Made by a program: the position numbers and the translations under genes. From an uncultured Shewanella sp. (GTDB lineage: Bacteria > Pseudomonadota > Gammaproteobacteria > Enterobacterales > Shewanellaceae): a stretch of DNA of 38,676 bases. Below are positions 24,544 through 34,243 of the stretch, in pieces. Within the stretch, counting starts at the first letter, position 1. Each line of letters opens with the position of its first letter. A model generated the notes under the pieces. That model saw only the letters and a list, made by a program, of their open reading frames with translations, did no database searches and was not told the origin of the DNA. The stretch is taken from the NCBI RefSeq assembly GCF_947501665.1, contig NZ_CANMWS010000039.1, positions 1-38,676 on the forward strand, given 5' to 3'.

Positions 24544-26214
24544 TTAGAGTGAAGGAATGGTCAGTATGGATGAAAGAGAATCGGAAAAAATAAAGTCCAA
24601 ATGGTAATTTATCGACGTTGGAGGTTGATATTGGGGATCAAAGGTATCAATGGCGAAAACGAGCTGATGCCCTTGCGGTATGTCATAAGCGGTGGTAATG
24701 AGCTCAAAATTCAATGTTTGAGGTTCATATTCAAGGGTATTGGGTAATGTCATCATACCATGTGTGATTAAGGTGCCTATACCTGAAGGTGACATATCGT
24801 ATAAGTAAGCGATTAATTGTACTTGATCAAAATGTGGTTTGATTTGTAATTGGATATTTGGGGTACCGCGGATCTGCATTGAATGAGCAAGACTGTCAGT
24901 TTGGTAATATACGCTGCGAATCGAAGATGCTAACGGAATATTGGCAGTGATTGGAATATGAACCTGTTCAAGTAATTGAGATAAAAGTGGTATTTTTGTC
25001 GTAAATAATGAACCTGCCCATGCATTGATTGTATCATCTTGCATGAAAATACCTGTATAAGGGATTGATTTGAGTGCACCTGCTCCACCAAGAAATCGAG
25101 GGTGAAGATAAAACGGATGGTATTGCACGTTAGGCAAAGGATACTCTTCAAAACTCTCCACTTTCTGAGTGAACTTAATTTGCATTTGAACAGGGAGGCT
25201 GGTGGCAATGTCAGTCAGTTCTCCTTTTAGATGATGATCAAACCATTGATAAGTATTTTCCCAGAGTCGGTTTTCTCCGATATTAAATAGACTTGGAATA
25301 AACTCCGCGCTGCCATGGGTACCGGGGACTAAATCGATATGTTTTGGCCCCGTCAATTGGCTAAAGAGGTTGAGCACGCTGTTGGGTTGAAAAAGGTTGT
25401 CACCGTAAGCTTTACCAAAGTAAATAGCAGTACCATTTTGATTGAGATCATCAACATATTCAGAGGGTGAACGTAATTTTGCCCATTCTATAATCTCTGG
25501 GATAGCTTCAAGTTGTTGTGATTTTATACTGTCCCAATATTGATGAAGAATAGGATCAAGCTGTCCAGTTAATTCGCCACTGAGAGTGAGTAATTCTCCC
25601 CAGACTAATCGGGGGGTTTGATTTCCGTAAAGCGCTTCTACAAGACTTCCCCAACTGCTCATTGCTGAGACAGCTTTGATACGTGGATCTTGTGCTGCGC
25701 CGAGTAAACAAATGCCAGAACCATAAGAAATACCGGCACAACCAATAGCCTGAGGGTTCACTGGGTATTGCTCTATTAAGTAATCAATGACTTGGGTTAA
25801 ATCGGAGATATCGTTAGGACCAGCTGTATCCACTGTCCCTTCCGATTTACCAAAACCTCGAGTTGTATAACTTAAAACGGCATATCCTTTTTCAGCCAAT
25901 TCGGCTGCTTGTTGTAAATATTCATATTCATTGAGGCCCCAACTATTGATGAAAATAATCGCTGGAGCGGAGGCATTTAAATTCGAAGGAATAAAAATGT
26001 TGGCTGTTAATTCAATATTATCTTCTGCAATAATAAGGATATTATCATCGGTACTGTATGCATCAGATTGTGGGAAAATGCCTTTATTTAATAAGCCTGC
26101 TGTAAATCGAATAATAGGTAGTAATTCGCTCGCGTAGCCTGATTGTGGATTGAATAGGAGTGAATTAGACAGTGTGGCACAGAGGATGAACATGACTGCA
26201 ATTTTTTTGAGCAT
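24544..26214 (-). CDS. Secreted CocE/PepX-like alpha/beta hydrolase
   Basis: A 556-residue exported hydrolase of the X-Pro dipeptidyl-peptidase (S15)/CocE group. A signal peptide covers residues 1-29 (cleavage near GYAS). The catalytic domain includes AIIFINSWGLNEYEYLQQAA, YTTRGFGKSEG and the nucleophile elbow GISYGSG with Ser163. The histidine is probably in VPGTHGSAEF. From about residue 370 a beta-rich region (LQIKPHFDQVQLIAYLYD, YDIPQGHQLVFAIDTFDPQY) corresponds to the PepX C-terminal jelly-roll. Substrates in the family range from dipeptides to esters. It lies 44 bases after the phosphatase gene and is probably co-transcribed with it. Confidence 0.85.
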   Translation of the reverse strand: MLKKIAVMFILCATLSNSLLFNPQSGYASELLPIIRFTAGLLNKGIFPQSDAYSTDDNILIIAEDNIELTANIFIPSNLNASAPAIIFINSWGLNEYEYLQQAAELAEKGYAVLSYTTRGFGKSEGTVDTAGPNDISDLTQVIDYLIEQYPVNPQAIGCAGISYGSGICLLGAAQDPRIKAVSAMSSWGSLVEALYGNQTPRLVWGELLTLSGELTGQLDPILHQYWDSIKSQQLEAIPEIIEWAKLRSPSEYVDDLNQNGTAIYFGKAYGDNLFQPNSVLNLFSQLTGPKHIDLVPGTHGSAEFIPSLFNIGENRLWENTYQWFDHHLKGELTDIATSLPVQMQIKFTQKVESFEEYPLPNVQYHPFYLHPRFLGGAGALKSIPYTGIFMQDDTINAWAGSLFTTKIPLLSQLLEQVHIPITANIPLASSIRSVYYQTDSLAHSMQIRGTPNIQLQIKPHFDQVQLIAYLYDMSPSGIGTLITHGMMTLPNTLEYEPQTLNFELITTAYDIPQGHQLVFAIDTFDPQYQPPTSINYHLDFIFSDSLSSILTIPSL

Positions 26215-26258
26215 AGATTTTCCTTAAGTTCCATTAATCAACGGTTACACCTCTATTG

Positions 26259-28058
26259 CTATTGAGCGGCCAATTTTTCTTGCAGTACTTCTTGTAGTAA
26301 TGGTGCAGATGTCCCCGAAGGAGGGGTAATACCTAAATAAGAGGCGATAGTGGGCGCGATGTCATAGGGGGTGATGAAGCGGCTAATGGCTTTGGGGCTG
26401 AGCGTTTCACCGACAAATATGACTGGCACGTAGGTATCATATTGCCATGGAGAGCCGTGCATTGAGGCCACATTGAGATCATCAAATTCATTGATGAACA
26501 CCTGTGGAGAGAAAATAATGTGAATATCACCAGAGCGAGATGGATGATAGTTATTGGTGACTAATTGCATGAGGTGTGTTTGAGGCAGTTGTCCTGTGGC
26601 GATTTGAGTACTGGGAATGGCATATTCAATACCCTTAAGTTTCATTATTTCGTTAGCAATACTGAGTTGGACTTGCTTGAGGTTTAAGTTATATTTTTTT
26701 ATGAGTGAATGATCTAAGTACAGATAAGGATGTGCGTAGCGTTGTATGAGTGTTTTACCTTGTCCTTTTTTCAACCCAAAAGTGTATTCAATCGTGGAGA
26801 ATAAGGTTTCATCCTGAAGTTGGGCTAAAGAAAAATAGTGGGCTTTGTTATTACTGTTTTTTTGTGCTGACTGGGTGGCTAATTTTCTGACTAAATACTC
26901 TGGTATTTCAGGCGCGCCATGATCGGCTGATAAGACAATTAACGTGTTATCTAATCCAACCTTTTCATCAATATATTGAAAAAGTTTTTTTAATGTTAGA
27001 TCTAATTTGAATAAGTTATCTTCTGCTTCTTGGCTTGATGGCCCGAATAAATGTAATACATAATCATTTGAAGAGAAGCTAATGGAAAGGTAATCAGGGA
27101 CTTCATCTTTACCTAGGTGTTCGTTTTCAATGAGGGCTTTCGCAAATGACAGGGTTAAGGCATCGCCTGCAGGACTTAAGGTTAATTTAGTGGTGAAATA
27201 TTTATCATTTGATGGGCCATAAGGGTGGGGAAAGCGAGTGGAGAAGCCTGCAATGTCTGTTTTATAATCTGTATTAAAAGCGGGGTCATTTTCTTCTTTA
27301 TTATGATATTGATGCGGGTTGAGGCTGCGAGTCCATTGGGTATTGTGGTATTTTTGGGTAGGATTATCATTATTCCATTGGTTTACCCAATCAGGATAGG
27401 CCTGATAATAATAGTTACTGGTGACAAATTGTGCGCTGGCTTTTGAAAACCAGAAGGCTTTTCCGTATTGTCCCGCAAAGGAGACGGCGCCTCTGTCTTT
27501 GACTGAGACGGCAAACACTTTTGCTTGAGGAAAGGCTGTTGCGATTTCATCGCTAATGGTGCTTGATAATATCGCCAAAGGAGAGCGTCCTTCATTTTTA
27601 GCCGCTTTTTGTGTGGGATCAATTTCATTTTGATTATCAACATCAGCGCCTTTGGTTAGCAATGTAAAGTTGGGATCTTCAATATTATACACAATGCGGT
27701 GTTGACTTCGTTCATACCAAATATTGCCAATCATGCCATGCACAGCTGGTGGGGCACCTGTTGCAAGCGATACATGACCCACAATGGTTTCGGTATTGGC
27801 ATGTTGGTAATGGGCATTGTTATAGACAATCCCTTCGTTGAGTAAGTAGTTAAACCCTCCTTTTGCTCTGTGTTTAATATAGCGTGACAGTAAATCGCCT
27901 CTCAACGCATCGACGGTTATTTGTAAAATGAGTTTGGGTGTCGTTGCTGTTTGAGTGTTTTGTGTGTTCGCTTGGGCTGTACTTGAGCTGTAAAGGAGTA
28001 TTAGTGGTAGAATTTTTACGCAAGGGCGGGTAAAAGTTGTGATGATCCATTTTTGCAT
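26259..28058 (-). CDS. Exported alkaline phosphatase, PafA-like
   Basis: A 599-residue periplasmic or surface enzyme of the alkaline phosphatase/nucleotide pyrophosphatase superfamily. A signal peptide ends near TAQA (residue 30). The nucleophile region is ANTETIVGHVSLATG (Thr89/Thr91), with the first metal ligands in LQITVDALRGD. SVKDRGAVSFAGQ supplies the Lys-x-Arg pair typical of PafA-type monoesterases, and VLSADHGAPEIPEYL gives the later metal ligands. PafA enzymes release phosphate from many monoesters and, unlike PhoA, are not strongly product-inhibited. No convincing Pho box (two CTGTCAT repeats 11 bases apart) was seen in the 211 bases upstream. Confidence 0.88.
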   Translation of the reverse strand: MQKWIITTFTRPCVKILPLILLYSSSTAQANTQNTQTATTPKLILQITVDALRGDLLSRYIKHRAKGGFNYLLNEGIVYNNAHYQHANTETIVGHVSLATGAPPAVHGMIGNIWYERSQHRIVYNIEDPNFTLLTKGADVDNQNEIDPTQKAAKNEGRSPLAILSSTISDEIATAFPQAKVFAVSVKDRGAVSFAGQYGKAFWFSKASAQFVTSNYYYQAYPDWVNQWNNDNPTQKYHNTQWTRSLNPHQYHNKEENDPAFNTDYKTDIAGFSTRFPHPYGPSNDKYFTTKLTLSPAGDALTLSFAKALIENEHLGKDEVPDYLSISFSSNDYVLHLFGPSSQEAEDNLFKLDLTLKKLFQYIDEKVGLDNTLIVLSADHGAPEIPEYLVRKLATQSAQKNSNNKAHYFSLAQLQDETLFSTIEYTFGLKKGQGKTLIQRYAHPYLYLDHSLIKKYNLNLKQVQLSIANEIMKLKGIEYAIPSTQIATGQLPQTHLMQLVTNNYHPSRSGDIHIIFSPQVFINEFDDLNVASMHGSPWQYDTYVPVIFVGETLSPKAISRFITPYDIAPTIASYLGITPPSGTSAPLLQEVLQEKLAAQ

Positions 28059-28269
28059 AAGATGTCCAATCGTGACGTTAATACTGTAACAACAAGATTT
28101 GGGGTGACATTTGTTATTACATCATGTGTGAAAAGGGAGTATTTAATAAAGTGCATTAGCAATGACTTAATTAAATTAAGAATAGTGAATGTCAGAAGGA
28201 TTACTACTGTTACTGTTAAGTTTTATCACCATTTGTGTTTTATGTTCATTTCCGCGTTTTGTGTCAGTG

Positions 28270-30636
28270 TTAGTGTGATTGGATGAGTCTACTCTTGATT
28301 TCAATCAACGCAGGATCGTGAGGAGTCAGTATGGCTAATTTTTCTAATTGAATGAGCGCTTCATCTATTCGTCCACTGGCTTCTAATGTCAGCAAATAGA
28401 CAAAGGCGAATTGTAAGTTATCAGGGGAATCATCAGCGGCAATTTTCAATGCGTGGAGTGCTTGAGGCCATTGCTTTTCAATCACGAAAATTAACCCTAA
28501 ATTATATTGGGCTAAACTATGATGGCTATCAATGGCTAAGATTGCTTGTAATAATTTTTTTGCTTGGGGGTATTGGCCTGTTTCACGATAAAGGCTTGCT
28601 AAATTTAATTTAGCGGGGAGAAACTGAGGCTGTAATTGTAAGGCATTTTGATAGTGCACTTTAGCTTGAGCAATATCGCCCACATTGTACGCTAAGTCAG
28701 CAAGAGATAATTGACCGGATAAAAGATCTTGCTGGGTTTGATAGGTTTCTACGGCTTCTTTTAATACTGTTGTGAGTTTTTCTTGTGCTGCCATGGGAAT
28801 ATTCGTTTTAAAGGCTGGAGAGAGTAATTTAATGGCTTCTAGTCTGACATTTTTATTTTCATCGTAGAGTAAACCAAAACCAATTTGCAGTTGCATAGCA
28901 AAAGGCGCTGAACTGAGTTTATGCAATACCCCGAGTTTGACTAATGCTTCGCTGTCATTGGCAGCGATATTAAGTGCGTTAACATGCCTAGGCTGTGATA
29001 AATCTAATAAATCAAGTAAGACAGCGCGCCGCATGGGGGGCTGATGAGGATCGAGGACCCATTTTTCAATAAATGTCTTTGCGTGCTCGGGGTCGGTCTC
29101 ATTAAGTAAGGTGGCGGTGCCAATACCGGAATTATTGGTGAAAATGGCTGTTTTTTTGGCGGCTAGCGCAAGTTGAGCCCAATGATCATCTTTATCTTGA
29201 TGACAGCTTAAACATACATTAGGGGTCTTGAGTGCTTCATTTACCCAAGGGTTTGGGATTTGAAAACGATGATCTCGCCTTGTATCGACCCCCATATAAA
29301 TCTCACTTGGCATGTGGCAGTCGATGCACATAGGAGTGTTCTTATGGGCTACTTCTTTATGGGCTACTTCTGATGGTGTAGGATGTAAAGTATGGGCTTG
29401 TGAATTAAATATTTGGCTTTGATGACATTGTGTACAAAGTGAGTTGTTCTGGCTAATGAGTTTATTACTGTGTGGGTTATGGCAATGGCTACAAACAACC
29501 CCTGCTGCGGCCATTTTACTTTGGCTGAATGAGCCATAAACAAAGACCTCATCTTGTATTTGCCCATCTCTATGATATAAGCGAGGTAAGGCGAGTCGAG
29601 GGATGATCTCTTGGTGGATGTTATTGTCTCCTTGTCCTTCTATAAGAGTATGACGTCGGCTATGGCAAAGGATACATTGGCTGGCTTGACCTTTATCCAG
29701 TGAAAGAGGGAAGCGATTTGAATGAGATGGATCAGTAGGGGCTATGTCTTCTGTTATTGTTTGGGAATGTAGGGATGTATTGAATGCTAATGTTGAAGTT
29801 AATAATGTGGTTAGGCTGGCAGTACTCTCTTCTGGAGTTAAGGTGAACAATGGTTTACGTTCTAGCGGCTTGTTAAAACCTGAATGGGGGGGGAGTTCAG
29901 GTTTGTTATCATCTTTTAAGCTATTTTGTAATGTTAGGTGGTCAGATGCAGAGCCATGACAAGCTTCACAACTGACATTGGGTTGACTCCACTGTGTATT
30001 ATAACTATCTGTTGTGAGATCGTAGCCTCGAGTTAAGTCTGTCGAGTGGCATTGCGCGCAGCGAGTATTCCAATTATTAAATTGCCCTTTCCAGTAAAAA
30101 GGACTGTTAGGCTGGTGGGCATCTTCATATAAGTCATACCAGATTTGACCACCTTTGTCCTTGGGGCGTGCATCCCAAGCGACAGTATACGCTTGTAGTC
30201 TACCGTCACCAATATCGACAAGGAGTTGTTGTAATGGGTCAAAGCCAAAAACAAAAGGAACGGGATAACGTTGACCTTGTTGATCTGTGAGCCCAGTTTC
30301 CATGTAAAAACCAGTGCTATCATGATTGAAACGCGTCCAGCTCTTACCATTTGTAAATAAATATTGATTAAAATCTCCCAATACGGTGTCATTATTTGCG
30401 ATCTGCATGGCTTTAGCATGGTGAGAGTCTTGCCATTGTTTCACTTGTGTGGCGTGACATTGCTTGCAGGTTTCACTTTCGGTGTTGATCTTTGGACTTA
30501 AGTCATTAACAGTATTGGGTGTGGAGTATGCAGCTTGGATAGTTAGAAGAAAATAGTAAATGAATAGTAATATAAATCGTGAGCGATTCGATGTCATTAA
30601 GTCTGCATTGATAATTTGGGGATGGTTAGTCGTCAT
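28270..30636 (-). CDS. Octahaem cytochrome c with C-terminal TPR repeats
   Basis: A 788-residue exported cytochrome. A signal peptide of about 38 residues ends near AAYS; an ATG at 30597 would give a shorter one. Eight CXXCH haem sites start at residues 57, 193, 223, 321, 382, 401, 437 and 475. The first block (ETCKQCHATQVKQWQDSHHAKAM) resembles the cytochrome c554 group. After residue 500 there are no haems. HEAT-like helices (about 520-610) are followed by about four TPR units (about 640-770), for example AKVHYQNALQLQPQFLPAKLNLASLYRETG. The electron partner and reaction are unknown. The TPR part suggests docking to another protein. It is followed after 211 bases by the PafA-like phosphatase gene. 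Confidence 0.85.
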   Translation of the reverse strand: MTTNHPQIINADLMTSNRSRFILLFIYYFLLTIQAAYSTPNTVNDLSPKINTESETCKQCHATQVKQWQDSHHAKAMQIANNDTVLGDFNQYLFTNGKSWTRFNHDSTGFYMETGLTDQQGQRYPVPFVFGFDPLQQLLVDIGDGRLQAYTVAWDARPKDKGGQIWYDLYEDAHQPNSPFYWKGQFNNWNTRCAQCHSTDLTRGYDLTTDSYNTQWSQPNVSCEACHGSASDHLTLQNSLKDDNKPELPPHSGFNKPLERKPLFTLTPEESTASLTTLLTSTLAFNTSLHSQTITEDIAPTDPSHSNRFPLSLDKGQASQCILCHSRRHTLIEGQGDNNIHQEIIPRLALPRLYHRDGQIQDEVFVYGSFSQSKMAAAGVVCSHCHNPHSNKLISQNNSLCTQCHQSQIFNSQAHTLHPTPSEVAHKEVAHKNTPMCIDCHMPSEIYMGVDTRRDHRFQIPNPWVNEALKTPNVCLSCHQDKDDHWAQLALAAKKTAIFTNNSGIGTATLLNETDPEHAKTFIEKWVLDPHQPPMRRAVLLDLLDLSQPRHVNALNIAANDSEALVKLGVLHKLSSAPFAMQLQIGFGLLYDENKNVRLEAIKLLSPAFKTNIPMAAQEKLTTVLKEAVETYQTQQDLLSGQLSLADLAYNVGDIAQAKVHYQNALQLQPQFLPAKLNLASLYRETGQYPQAKKLLQAILAIDSHHSLAQYNLGLIFVIEKQWPQALHALKIAADDSPDNLQFAFVYLLTLEASGRIDEALIQLEKLAILTPHDPALIEIKSRLIQSH

Positions 30637-30738
30637 TTAAGTATCAAGACACTGTTATGTTGTTTAAGGTTATATTTTCGTAACATCCTTCATTTAATCA
30701 TAAAAATCCAGTGATTTATTGATTAATGCTCAAATACA

Positions 30739-30765
30739 AAAGAGCCATCATAATGATGACTCTTT
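30739..30765 (-). terminator. Terminator of the sulfatase gene
   Basis: A 12-position stem with one mismatch (AAAGAGCCATCA/TGATGACTCTTT, loop TAA). On the minus strand it is followed by TTTTGTATTTG. It lies just after the sulfatase stop and isolates it from the cytochrome gene. Confidence 0.8.
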
Positions 30766-30809
30766 AAATGAGTGCTATTGAAATCGATAAGTTTGTTAAA
30801 TCAAATTCA

Positions 30810-32363
30810 CTAATTTTGAGCTGGCTCTTCCAGCATGTTCATAACTTGTTCTAAATTAAAGCTTGCGGCTTTTTGGCTTGGAGGGAACTCTTTAAATGTC
30901 TTAAGGAAGTTAGCCACATATGTTTGTGCCGGTACAAACATATAGGCGCGATCAATGAGCCAATCATAGTATGTGTTTGATGTTTTATCAGCCACTTCAT
31001 AGGGATCCATGCGTAAATTAAAGAGTTTCGGTACACGCAATGTGACAAAAGGCTCTGCCCAAATTTGCAGTGTTCCTGTGATCCTTTGCTCCATAAATAC
31101 AGCTTTCCAATTGTTGTAACGTAATGCGGATAAGTCTCCGTCGTCAGTGAAATAAAAGACTTCGCTTCGACGTCCTTTGTCTTCTTTGCCTGTTAAGTAA
31201 GGTAAGAAATTATAACCGTCTAAATGGTTTTTAAAGGTTTTTCCATTGGCTTTATAACCTTTAAGCAGTTCTTCTTTTATCTTGTCGTTACCTGCAATTG
31301 CGGCAAAAGTGGGAAACCAGTCCATATGGTGCATAATTTCATTAGAGATTTGACCTGCTTTGATTTTCCCTGGCCATTTAACCATAGCAGGGACGCGAAA
31401 TGCCCCTTCCCAGTTGGTATTTTTCTCGCTTCTAAACGGGGTTGTGGCTGCATCTGGCCAAGTATTCATGTGAGGGCCATTATCGGTGGAATAGAAGACA
31501 ATGGTGTTATCTTCTATACCGAGTTGATCAACTTTGTCCAGTAACTGACCAACATGCTTGTCATGTTCAATCATGCCATCGGCATAATTACTGATCCCTG
31601 ACATGCCTTGTGACTCGGGTTTAACATGGGTGCGAAAATGCATTCGAGTGGCATTCCACCAGATGAAAAAGGGTTTGTTGGCTTTAACATTTTTCTCCAT
31701 GAACGTAAGAGCGGCAGAGACAGTTTCGTCATCAATGGTTTCCATGCGTTTTTTGGTTAATGCGCCAGTATCAACAATATCGCCATTTGCTGATGATTTA
31801 ATCACACCCCGTGGACCAAATTTTTTCCTAAATTCTGGATCTTTAGGGTAATCAACATTTTCAGGCTCTTCTTCTGCATTGAGGTGATATAAATTACCAA
31901 AAAATTCATCAAAACCATGATTAGTTGGTAAAAACTCATCTTTATCACCTAAGTGATTTTTACCAAATTGACCTGTTGCATAACCTAAAGGTTTAAGGAC
32001 TTCGGCAATGGTGGCATCTTTGGCTTGTAAGCCGATATCTGCCCCCGGTAAGCCGACTTTACTTAACCCTGTGCGTAAAACCGTTTGCCCTGTTATGAAA
32101 GTAGAACGGCCCGCGGTACAAGATTGTTCAGCATAATAATCAGTAAACATCATGCCATCTTTTGCAATACTGTCTATGTTTGGAGTTTTATATCCCATTA
32201 GACCAAAACTGTATGCACTGACATTTGTTTGACCGATATCGTCTCCCCAAATAACTAAAATATTGGGCTTTTCTTCGGCAAATAATGATGTGGAGGCGAG
32301 TCCAAGAATACTGAGAATAGGGATCAGATATCGCCTATTAAAGTGATAAGGTTTAATGATCAT
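30810..32363 (-). CDS. Exported type I sulfatase
   Basis: A 517-residue arylsulfatase-family enzyme that cleaves sulfate esters in the periplasm or outside. A signal peptide (basic start, hydrophobic core, end near LFAEE) precedes NILVIWGDDIG, the first metal ligands (Asp41, Asp42). The active-site motif is CTAGR with Cys82, which must be converted to formylglycine (C-x-P/A-x-R type). Other sites are GKNHLGDKDEF, FYSTDNGPHMNTWPDA and FRVPAMVKWPG. The open frame reaches 32531, but the ATG at 32363 has AAGGA at the right distance and gives the signal peptide. No maturase gene (FGE or anSME) is in the window. The natural substrate is unknown. Confidence 0.92.
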   Translation of the reverse strand: MIIKPYHFNRRYLIPILSILGLASTSLFAEEKPNILVIWGDDIGQTNVSAYSFGLMGYKTPNIDSIAKDGMMFTDYYAEQSCTAGRSTFITGQTVLRTGLSKVGLPGADIGLQAKDATIAEVLKPLGYATGQFGKNHLGDKDEFLPTNHGFDEFFGNLYHLNAEEEPENVDYPKDPEFRKKFGPRGVIKSSANGDIVDTGALTKKRMETIDDETVSAALTFMEKNVKANKPFFIWWNATRMHFRTHVKPESQGMSGISNYADGMIEHDKHVGQLLDKVDQLGIEDNTIVFYSTDNGPHMNTWPDAATTPFRSEKNTNWEGAFRVPAMVKWPGKIKAGQISNEIMHHMDWFPTFAAIAGNDKIKEELLKGYKANGKTFKNHLDGYNFLPYLTGKEDKGRRSEVFYFTDDGDLSALRYNNWKAVFMEQRITGTLQIWAEPFVTLRVPKLFNLRMDPYEVADKTSNTYYDWLIDRAYMFVPAQTYVANFLKTFKEFPPSQKAASFNLEQVMNMLEEPAQN

Positions 32364-32827
32364 GAAAATATCCTTATTAAATGATTGAATACGAGTGAGT
32401 GATATATATTCATTGAGGAATATAGAATAGAAGTAATAAGAGTATAGAAAGAAAATGATAAATGGGTTGAAGTAAAATGAGCTAGGTCTGAAAATTAGCC
32501 TTGATATTGATAAAATGCCAGCATTTAGCAATTTAACAAATTAGCCAAAAGCAATGTTTTGATTTAATGTTATGATTTTAAAGTGAAAGTTAGCTATCTT
32601 TTTATGCCTGTTAATCTGAATTCAGGTTGTTTATTATGCTTTGATTTGTATTCTACTTGTTTTGTTTATGTATCTTTTAGTTTATCAAAAGAGTGAGTAG
32701 CTGGATCTTGAGTAAAATGGATTGAAGCATAGGGTATTTAATTTTACTTTCTTATTTGTTCATTGTCAGTGTGGTTAGCGTTTAATTTTTTCCTTATAAG
32801 CTTGTTAAACACAAAGGGTTGTAGATT
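32364..32827. other. Divergent intergenic region, sulfatase/aminotransferase
   Basis: About 460 AT-rich bases holding two divergent promoters. No gene is supported; the in-frame extension of the sulfatase (to 32531) is a hydrophobic Phe/Tyr-rich stretch without a ribosome site. A TATACT-like -10 for the sulfatase can be seen near 32440 on the minus strand. I see no clear operator. Confidence 0.4.
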
Positions 32828-34153
32828 ATGAGTCATGTATTTCATCGAAATTTGCGTTCTCAATACCCAACTGCGGTTACTGGAGAAGGGGTTTACCTTA
32901 TCGATAGTGATGGAAAATACTATTTAGATGCATGTGGAGGTGCGGCAGTTTCTTGTTTAGGCCATTCTGATCCTTATGTTATTGAAGCATTGAAATCTCA
33001 AGCCGATAAACTGTGTTATGCGCATAGTGGTTTTTTTTCGACTGAGCCTATGGAGGCGTTAGCGGATTTTCTGACGGCAAGAGCGCCCGATGGATTAGAT
33101 TATGCGTATTTTGTTTCAGGGGGCTCAGAAGCGGTGGAAGCCGCTTTAAAATTAGCCCGTCAATACCATATAGAAAATGAAGCACCTCAACGGTGTCATA
33201 TTATTGCGCGTCAGCAAAGTTATCATGGCAATACACTTGGTGCTTTGGCTGCTGGGGGGAATGCTTGGCGTAGGGAGTCTTTCTCTCCTTTATTGATTGA
33301 AACTCATCATGTGAGTCCCTGTTATGCTTATCGTTTTCAGGAAGAAAATGAAACGACAACTCAATATTGTCAGCGATTATTAACCGAACTTGAACAAAAA
33401 ATTATTGAAATTGGTGAAGATAAAGTGATGGCTTTCATTGCTGAGCCTATTGTGGGAGCGACGATGGGAGCAGTTCCTGCTGTGGAGCATTATTTTCAAG
33501 GCGTGAGGGCCATTTGTGATCGGTATGGTATTTTGCTTATTTTAGATGAAGTGATGTGTGGTATGGGGCGGAGTGGGGAATTGTTTGCTGCTGAATATGA
33601 GCAAATTTCACCTGATTTACTTTGCATTGCTAAAGGCTTAGGAGCTGGATATCAACCTATTGGAGCGACATTAGTCAGTGATACGATTTATCGTACTATT
33701 GAAAAAGGGAGTGGTTTTTTTCAACATGGTCATACCTATATAGGGCATACAATGGCTTGTGCAGCTGCATTGGCGGTACAAAAAACCATTGAGGAAAGGC
33801 AATTACTCACTCAAGTTCATCAGCAAGGCCAGTACTTACATCAAACATTAAGTCAAGCCTTCTTAACGCATCCTTATGTGGGAGATATACGAGGAAGAGG
33901 GCTTTTTATGGGGATAGAATTGGTGGCAAATAAAGAGTTAAAACTGTCTTTTGATCCTCAATTAAATATCCATGCTCGTATTAAAAAAGTGGCAATGGAG
34001 AAAGGATTAATGTGCTATCCCATGGGAGGAACGGTAGATGGACGAGTGGGAGATCATATTCTCTTGGCTCCTCCCTTTATTGTTGAAGATAATCATATTG
34101 ACGAAATGATACAGATATTAAAAGACACGCTGTTTCAGGTATTGAAAGAATAG
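32828..34153 (+). CDS. Class III PLP aminotransferase
   Basis: A 441-residue omega-type transaminase. The PLP lysine is Lys269 in LLCIAKGLGAGYQPIGA, the cofactor aspartate is Asp240 in LILDEVMCGMGRSG, and SGGSEAVEAALKLAR binds the phosphate. QSYHGNTLGALAAGG and the C-terminal LMCYPMGGTVDGRVGDHILLAPPF fit the group usually labelled aspartate aminotransferase family (YhxA-like). These act on omega-amino acids, amines or related compounds. The substrate is not deducible. The next gene, 90 bases on, encodes a carboxymuconolactone-decarboxylase-like protein and may belong to the same pathway. Confidence 0.9.
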   Translation: MSHVFHRNLRSQYPTAVTGEGVYLIDSDGKYYLDACGGAAVSCLGHSDPYVIEALKSQADKLCYAHSGFFSTEPMEALADFLTARAPDGLDYAYFVSGGSEAVEAALKLARQYHIENEAPQRCHIIARQQSYHGNTLGALAAGGNAWRRESFSPLLIETHHVSPCYAYRFQEENETTTQYCQRLLTELEQKIIEIGEDKVMAFIAEPIVGATMGAVPAVEHYFQGVRAICDRYGILLILDEVMCGMGRSGELFAAEYEQISPDLLCIAKGLGAGYQPIGATLVSDTIYRTIEKGSGFFQHGHTYIGHTMACAAALAVQKTIEERQLLTQVHQQGQYLHQTLSQAFLTHPYVGDIRGRGLFMGIELVANKELKLSFDPQLNIHARIKKVAMEKGLMCYPMGGTVDGRVGDHILLAPPFIVEDNHIDEMIQILKDTLFQVLKE

Positions 34154-34243
34154 ATGTGTTGTTGGCTCCAGTAATCCATCATAGAGGATTAAATGTCAAT
34201 AAGTCATGCTTTTTATGCTAAACCTAATTAGCTGAGGAATAGA

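Noticed and set aside
28200..28230. Possible Pho box near the phosphatase (CTGTTACTGTTA)
   Set aside because: The two CTGT units are 6 bases apart, not the 11-base period of a Pho box.
30719..30734. FNR-like sequence upstream of the octahaem cytochrome (TTGATTAATGCTCAA)
   Set aside because: The half-sites are spaced 5 rather than 4 and the second is imperfect.
32364..32531. N-terminal extension of the sulfatase
   Set aside because: Hydrophobic Phe/Tyr-rich translation of AT-rich DNA. The ATG at 32363 has a proper ribosome site and begins a signal peptide.
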